Below, piece by piece: positions 15,379 through 18,977 of a stretch of DNA of 18,977 bases (positions are counted from its first letter, which is position 1; every line of letters starts with the position of its first letter). Position numbers and translations under genes: made by a program. The notes under the pieces were generated by a model. It made no database searches. It saw only the letters and a program-made list of their open reading frames with translations, and had not been told where the DNA came from. Origin of the DNA: Dunaliella salina (taxonomy: Eukaryota > Chlorophyta > Chlorophyceae > Chlamydomonadales > Dunaliellaceae); contig MU069796.1 of assembly GCA_002284615.2 (NCBI GenBank), positions 118,457-137,433 of the forward strand, in the 5' to 3' direction.

Positions 15379-16863
15379 TTATAGGTCACTCGCAAACTCC
15401 TTGCCCTCTTTAATGTACTCAGTTCCCCACACCTGCCCTGCATACAGTCCAGCCGGAAACACATACGTCTTCCCAAGCCACAGAGAGACGTATGGCCTAT
15501 TTGCCAAAGAGTGCTCACGAACAAATTGACGGACCCGAAAAGCGGACGCCATGAACGGACCAGTAGCATGCTCAGAGGACTTAGTCATGCTCATGCGCTT
15601 GTGAAACATCATGCCGAGGTACTTGAAAGACTCCTTGTGTGCCAGTGGCACCCCCNCAACATGAAAAACAGGCAGATCTGACCCTGAGGAATTAAAGTGA
15701 ACTACCTCCGACTTAGCGGTGTTGATGATTAAGTGCTTCCGCTGAGCATACGCATGTAAGCGGTTCAGCATGGTCTGCAAAGCATGAGGATCATTGGCCA
15801 TCAGAGTCAGGTCATCAGCGTACAACATGTGCGTCACATGGAACTCAGCTGTACCCGTGACAGCACCTTGCACCCTTTCTGCAATTTCATCAATGTCATT
15901 CGCATACAGAGAAAAAAGCAGAGGGGATAAAGGGCACCCCCGCTTTACACCTGTGTTAGGGTTCACCCGAGCAGCCTTCTGTCCATCCCTCAAAATGTAC
16001 TCATCAGCATCGTACATGTTTTTAATGATGGACAAGAGAGGAGTGGGCATGNGTGTGCGTTGCAGGTGCTGCCAGAGTGCCTGCCTAGGGATGGTNTCGT
16101 AGGCTTGCTTAAAGTCAATGAACGCTGTGTGCAGCCGGATAGATCGCCCAGGCTGGATCGTGCGTGCAGCATGCTGTAGGTGCCTTAAAATGAAGATGGG
16201 CTGGAGGGTGTTCCTGCCTAGGTAGAAACCGAATTGTGTGTCAGGAATCTTATTTGCTGCCACGCACCAGTCTGTTACAAGAGAACGAATCACATTGGCA
16301 TACAGGCGGTACATTGTGCCACTAACAGCCAGCATGCGATAGCTGTTAGGTTCAAGGAGGGGTCCCTTTTTGTACAAGGGGGTCAGCTTAGCCTTCTTCC
16401 AACAATCAGGGATGCGAGCCTTGTCATAGAAAAGCTTGAAAAGCCGGGCAATGTATGGCACCAGCACATTCACCCTCTCAGTGCCCCAGCCATTGGCCCG
16501 CGGGCGCACCACAGTAGCACATTTGATAAAAGGGGCAGCTACACAATCAAATCCAGGAGAAGCACGCCCGTTCATTTTCCCTATCTGCTCAGCTACCATC
16601 CCTTGCATTTCCTCTTCAGAGGGCACAGCAACCGCATCCGGCTCAGGCATCCAATTATTTCGTGCACTCTGTCTCAAAAGAGCCCCAACGTCACGCCCAC
16701 GGCCCAAAGGAACAGCCATGTCTCTTGCAGATAGAGCCACACCCCCGCGAACCAACTGAGCTGCCTCTCGAGGCGGAGGGTGCGCTTTTAAGTAATTATC
16801 CCACACAGCTTGCGCCACAGGTGTAGTCTGAGAATGCTTAGACCGTTTAAGCAGTGCATGCAC
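15379..16863 (-). pseudogene. Reverse transcriptase of L2
   Basis: Open frame of 494 residues. RT motifs: NGRASPGFDCVAAPFI (98-113), IPDCWKKAKLTPLYKKG (151-167), NSYRMLAVSGTMYRLYAN, DTQFGFYLGRNTLQP, TAFIDFKQAY (motif A, Asp250), VKRGCPLSPLLFSLY (motif B, 306-320), HMLYADDLTLMAN (motif C, YADD 348-351), NTAKSEVVHF (motif D) and FKYLGMMF (motif E). All catalytic Asp residues are present. The residue after motif A's Tyr and two others are unread because of ambiguous bases. The frame starts inside the element, with no endonuclease upstream, and ends at TAA 15,379-15,381, after which the same frame goes on. Confidence 0.92.
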
Positions 16864-17339
16864 ATCAGGATCTTTATTATAGAGCCTACCTAATCCTGAA
16901 TTATAGAGCCTTTAATCCTGTTAGGTATTAGGAATTATAGGTGGTAAAATTTGGAGGTTCGTGAGGAAGCTGTATTCTGATTACATAATCTAGGTATTGG
17001 ATAAGTCATAAAACGATCCTGAGTCTCAAATCTTGCATGCAGGATGGTCCACTTTTAACGGATTAGAAACTCTTTGCGTGACTCAGCGGGGTGCGCTTAT
17101 GACAGTAGTCAGTAATCATTTCATTTGTTAACAACAGCTTCCGATGTTCCTTAGCTCTATGTCGAAATGTCACGCATGTCAAAGAGACACTTGCTGTCCA
17201 ATCGGTGGTGACCGATTGCTCCAAATTATTTTTTAACATTTTTTTTTACAAGCCGTCCAGCAGTCACACGCCTTAACTGAAGGCCTTATTTCTGTAATCA
17301 CTGTTGCCACGGTGACATGCAAAAAGAGTACCCCTCACA
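16864..17339. other. No gene recognised; short duplicated and inverted motifs at the left end
   Basis: AT-rich compared with its neighbours, no convincing ORF. Around 16,873-16,940 a ~23-bp unit (ATTATAGAGCCT...AATCCTG) occurs twice in tandem, followed by a partly inverted relative (GGTATTAGGAATTATAGG). This may be the site where L2 ends. The remainder shows no repeat or RNA gene by eye. Confidence 0.5.
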
Positions 17340-17515
17340 AACAGGTTGAAAGCCATGCTCATAGCAACCCTCCAGATCCCCATTAGTCTTGACACAAAGC
17401 TTGTGGGGGAGGGACTCACGGCTCTTCTGAGCGAAAGTGCCTCCTGTTCCCTAGGGATAGGAATTGATGGAGGCAGGCTTTTCTTGCCTAAGCATTTACT
17501 TTCCTTTCACACGAG
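17340..17515 (+). pseudogene. 3'-terminal fossil of a Dualen-like LINE, plus strand
   Basis: SNPPDPH plus TAG at 17,363-17,386 repeats the terminal codons of copies H and N. It is followed by GGGACTCACGGCTCTTCTGAG, then GGAATTGATGGAGGCAGG, TTGCCTAAGC and a short pyrimidine stretch, matching the order of the copy H 3' UTR (GACTCACGGCTCTTCAGAG, TTAATTGATG, CTGCCTAAG). AGGCA and TGCCT (17,471-17,489) can pair. Only the last few codons and the UTR remain. Confidence 0.7.
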
Positions 17516-17576
17516 CAGTCTAGCAGGAAATCACTGCTTGGTGATGACTTCTATTTTTGTACAGACTATTACCCAG

Positions 17577-17815
17577 TAATGCTTGAAGGTCGAATCCTTT
17601 AAATGGCCGGGTGGGTCAAACATTTGTGACAAGTGTGTGTGTGTGCTAAAGTCCGGGACGAGAAACATGTTCTCTTCTATTGCAGTTGCCTGGAGATGTG
17701 TCAGCTGCGCAGAAAATACAAAGACTTGTTCATTGATCTTTTCAAACCGTTACATACTTTTGCCCAACTTCCAAACACTGACTTCATTCCTTTGCGAGCT
17801 ATCAAATTTTGACTG
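17577..17815 (+). pseudogene. Zinc-knuckle end of an L2-related LINE, plus strand
   Basis: Reads LKVESFKWPGGSNICDKCVCV, then after a one-base shift in a GT run KVRDEKHVLFYCSCLEMCQL, RRKYKDLF and AQLPNTDFIPLRAIKF before a TGA. It matches the end of L2: LKVETAAW, VCDCC, QDEVHALLTC, CDLRRKHAYLF. The knuckle C-x2-C...H-x4-C is complete apart from the shift. There is no RT upstream, so it is heavily 5'-truncated. Confidence 0.75.
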
Positions 17816-18222
17816 ATCCTGAGATCAACACTTTTCTAAATCAAGACTCGTACAGGTTTTTGAAATCATTGTCGGAGATGGTTTCAATTTTTGATGCTGA
17901 CTGCGATTGTTGCACCAGCAGCCGATTGGCCAGAGTCTCGAGATGTAGGCCACCTTTGTAACCCTCGTAACCCTTTCCCCAGTACCAAGATAACATAGGA
18001 AACAATGGTCTTCTGTCCTTCCTCAACCCCAGCAAAAAGTTCTCAAGCATTGCAACACCCAAGGTAAACAGACAGAAAGGACGAATCTGGCAAGGAAGGA
18101 AGGAAGGGAGGAATCTGGTAAGTCCGTCAAAAAACTGGTGGTGACAGAACCCGGTGGTGGCCAAACATGGACACGTGCTTGCAAGCAGGCTCCCGTGACC
18201 ATCTGCCATTTGTTTACAGACT
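17816..18222. other. Downstream region of the LMW-PTP gene, no gene recognised
   Basis: Probably contains the 3' UTR and end of the phosphatase transcript. A 122-codon minus-strand open frame (17,841-18,209) starts 13 bp after the phosphatase stop. It encodes a Cys- and Leu-rich start and SWYWGKGYEGYKGGLHLETL but matches nothing recognised. It may be chance or a decayed exon. No poly(A) signal is certain. Confidence 0.4.
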
Positions 18223-18397
18223 TCATAACTGCTTGTCCTTCTTTATGTGCTCTAATAATCCCACGCAGGCGTCCTCTAAAAGATTCAAGACAGTGTTAAA
18301 TGCTGTCTCCTTGTCAGGCCCCTCTGCATAGTAGGGGTCTGGGACCCCATCCGCTTTGAATCTTCTGCAGTATTGCGTCATCAAACTCATGCGCGAC
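18223..18397 (-). CDS. Low-molecular-weight protein tyrosine phosphatase, last exon
   Basis: Reads SRMSLMTQYCRRF, ADGVPDPYYAEGPDKE and AFNTVLNLLEDACVGLLEHI to a TGA at 18,223-18,225. DPYY is the conserved loop of LMW-PTPs whose Asp is the general acid in cysteine-dependent phosphotyrosine hydrolysis. The helix LLEDACxGLL and the overall length after DPYY fit the family. The acceptor is TGTCATGCAG before 18,397. The phase completes an ATG codon with AT from the upstream exon, giving EDYMSRMSL. No stop or frameshift, in contrast to the LINE remains nearby. The product is normally a cytosolic enzyme of about 150-160 residues. Confidence 0.9.
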
Positions 18398-18724
18398 CTG
18401 CATGACAGGCAAACAGGAAGAGGAAAACAGGTTATGAGCTGTGCTGTGCTACATTTGGACCATGGCCTTCAAGCAGCTTTTCATAAGGATTTGTGCAACT
18501 CTGTGTTTTGTTCCTTGAGAGGAGGCTGAACTCAGCGATTGCTGCAAGAAAAATTTCCCTCGCTGCAGAACCAACAATTTACAACCCTGGAGAAACTATT
18601 TGAAGCTAAGTGCAATCCTCAATTCCGCAAGGCTTCAAAGCATGGCCCTTGTACATGTGCGAACGTGAGCTTCAGAGACACCTCTTCCCCCAAGGCCTTT
18701 CACAACATCAGCAAAGCCACCTAC
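18398..18724 (-). other. Intron of the LMW-PTP gene
   Basis: 327 bp, starts GTAGGT and ends GCAG on the minus strand, phase 2. Joining the flanking exons keeps the LMW-PTP frame. A plus-strand open frame of 63 codons (18,539-18,730) overlaps it and is taken as chance. Confidence 0.88.
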
Positions 18725-18887
18725 ATGTAGTCCTCAGGGATGTCATAAAGGTCTCTCCAATAGTTAATAGCCTTCATCATTTCCTTCATGTTCTTGCCCT
18801 CCATTCCGATGATGTAGTCAAAGCGGTTCAGGTCCAAGGGTTGCAGGGGACGAGAACGCGAAGTCAGGATTACACCTCGCCGCTTGG
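18725..18887 (-). CDS. Low-molecular-weight protein tyrosine phosphatase, internal exon
   Basis: Encodes AKRRGVILTSRSRPLQPLDL, NRFDYIIGMEGKNMKEMM and YWRDLYDIPEDY. RRG...L.S(R)xRxLxPxD and FDYIIxMxxxN are family signatures for the segment between the P-loop and the DPYY loop. The Cys-containing P-loop (CxxxxCR) must be encoded further upstream on this strand, beyond the window. The acceptor is ATGCGCAG before 18,887 and the donor is CAT/GTAGGT at 18,725/18,724. A (TG)n tract, read as (CA)n on this strand, lies in the upstream intron about 30 nt before the acceptor. This is the only host gene in the window and appears intact where visible. Confidence 0.9.
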
Positions 18888-18914
18888 CTGCGCATGTATG
18901 CATGCGTGTGTGCA

Positions 18915-18916
<2 letters not shown>

Positions 18917-18977
<61 letters not shown>
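18917..18977. repeat. (TG)n dinucleotide microsatellite
   Basis: At least 30 uninterrupted TG units to the end of the window, inside the presumed intron upstream of the LMW-PTP internal exon. Confidence 0.97.

Larger units (their letters stand above)
14483..16863 (-). mobile_element. LINE L2, unrelated to the Dualen-like copies, 5'-truncated
   Basis: Minus-strand element with RT, C-terminal region, zinc knuckle and (TAAATC)n tail. There is no RNase H or endonuclease in the visible part, so APE, if present, was lost by 5' truncation near 16,863. It is interrupted by one in-frame TAA (15,379-15,381) and one frameshift near 14,830, and has ambiguous bases at 15,656, 16,052 and 16,096. Its RT differs from that of copy H in every motif. 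Confidence 0.9.

Noticed and set aside
8390..16096. Ambiguous bases (8,390, 15,656, 16,052, 16,096) as biologically meaningful
   Set aside because: They are single uncalled positions in otherwise open LINE frames: assembly or sequencing ambiguity.
17841..18209. 122-codon minus-strand ORF as a host gene
   Set aside because: No recognised motif. It starts just after the phosphatase stop and may be chance within its 3' region.
18539..18730. Plus-strand 63-codon ORF
   Set aside because: It lies across the LMW-PTP intron on the opposite strand and shows no family features.
18721..18730. TAG after EDYM as the end of the phosphatase
   Set aside because: The apparent stop lies just inside a GTAGGT donor. 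Splicing to 18,397 restores the conserved DPYY and C-terminal helix.

Overview
Eukaryotic nuclear DNA. Almost nothing in the window is an intact gene: about 17 kb is a nest of decayed non-LTR (LINE) retrotransposons plus smaller inserts, and only the right edge (18,223-18,887) carries host exons, the C-terminal half of a spliced low-molecular-weight protein tyrosine phosphatase (LMW-PTP) on the minus strand. GT-AG splicing, pyrimidine-rich LINE tails, (AGAAG)n and (TG)n microsatellites and a dual-endonuclease LINE like the Dualen/RandI clade (described from the green alga Chlamydomonas) suggest an algal or other microbial eukaryote genome, possibly of the green lineage. The species cannot be read from the sequence.

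Layout. 1-220: purine-rich microsatellite. 221-845: two pieces of the Dualen-like family in opposite orientations. 845-2,622: copy B (minus), with RNase H, zinc knuckle and PD-(D/E)XK endonuclease, truncated at its 5' end. 2,624 to about 13,831: copy H (minus), the longest. Read 5' to 3' it holds the end of an APE endonuclease, a helical linker, reverse transcriptase (RT), thumb, a Gln/Pro/Ser-rich linker, a Cys/His-rich region with an OTU-like HYGSM motif, a methyltransferase-like domain resembling the PCIF1 family, RNase H, zinc knuckle, a PD-(D/E)XK endonuclease (RLE), a terminal NPPDPH motif and a (TTTTC)n tail. H is broken by two later insertions. One is a 5'-truncated copy N of the same family (7,985-9,863), flanked by a 24-bp target duplication matching at 22 of 24 positions. 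The other is a 1.74-kb pair of related short-TIR elements, E1 and E2 (11,396-13,133), with a 4-bp GCAT duplication.

13,857-14,010: possible tRNA-derived SINE sharing 3' sequence with the LINE. 14,060-14,290: another endonuclease remnant. 14,299-14,391: three 31-bp tandem units. 14,483-16,863: an unrelated LINE (L2, minus) with RT and zinc knuckle, whose stop codon abuts a (TAAATC)n tail. 17,340-17,815: plus-strand 3' fossils of both LINE families. 17,816-18,222: no recognised gene. 18,223-18,887: LMW-PTP exons. 18,917-18,977: (TG)n.

No element looks able to move now: each has stops or frameshifts. The most interesting content is the architecture of H, in particular a methyltransferase-like domain and a protease-like region between RT and RNase H of a LINE carrying both APE-type and restriction-like endonucleases.
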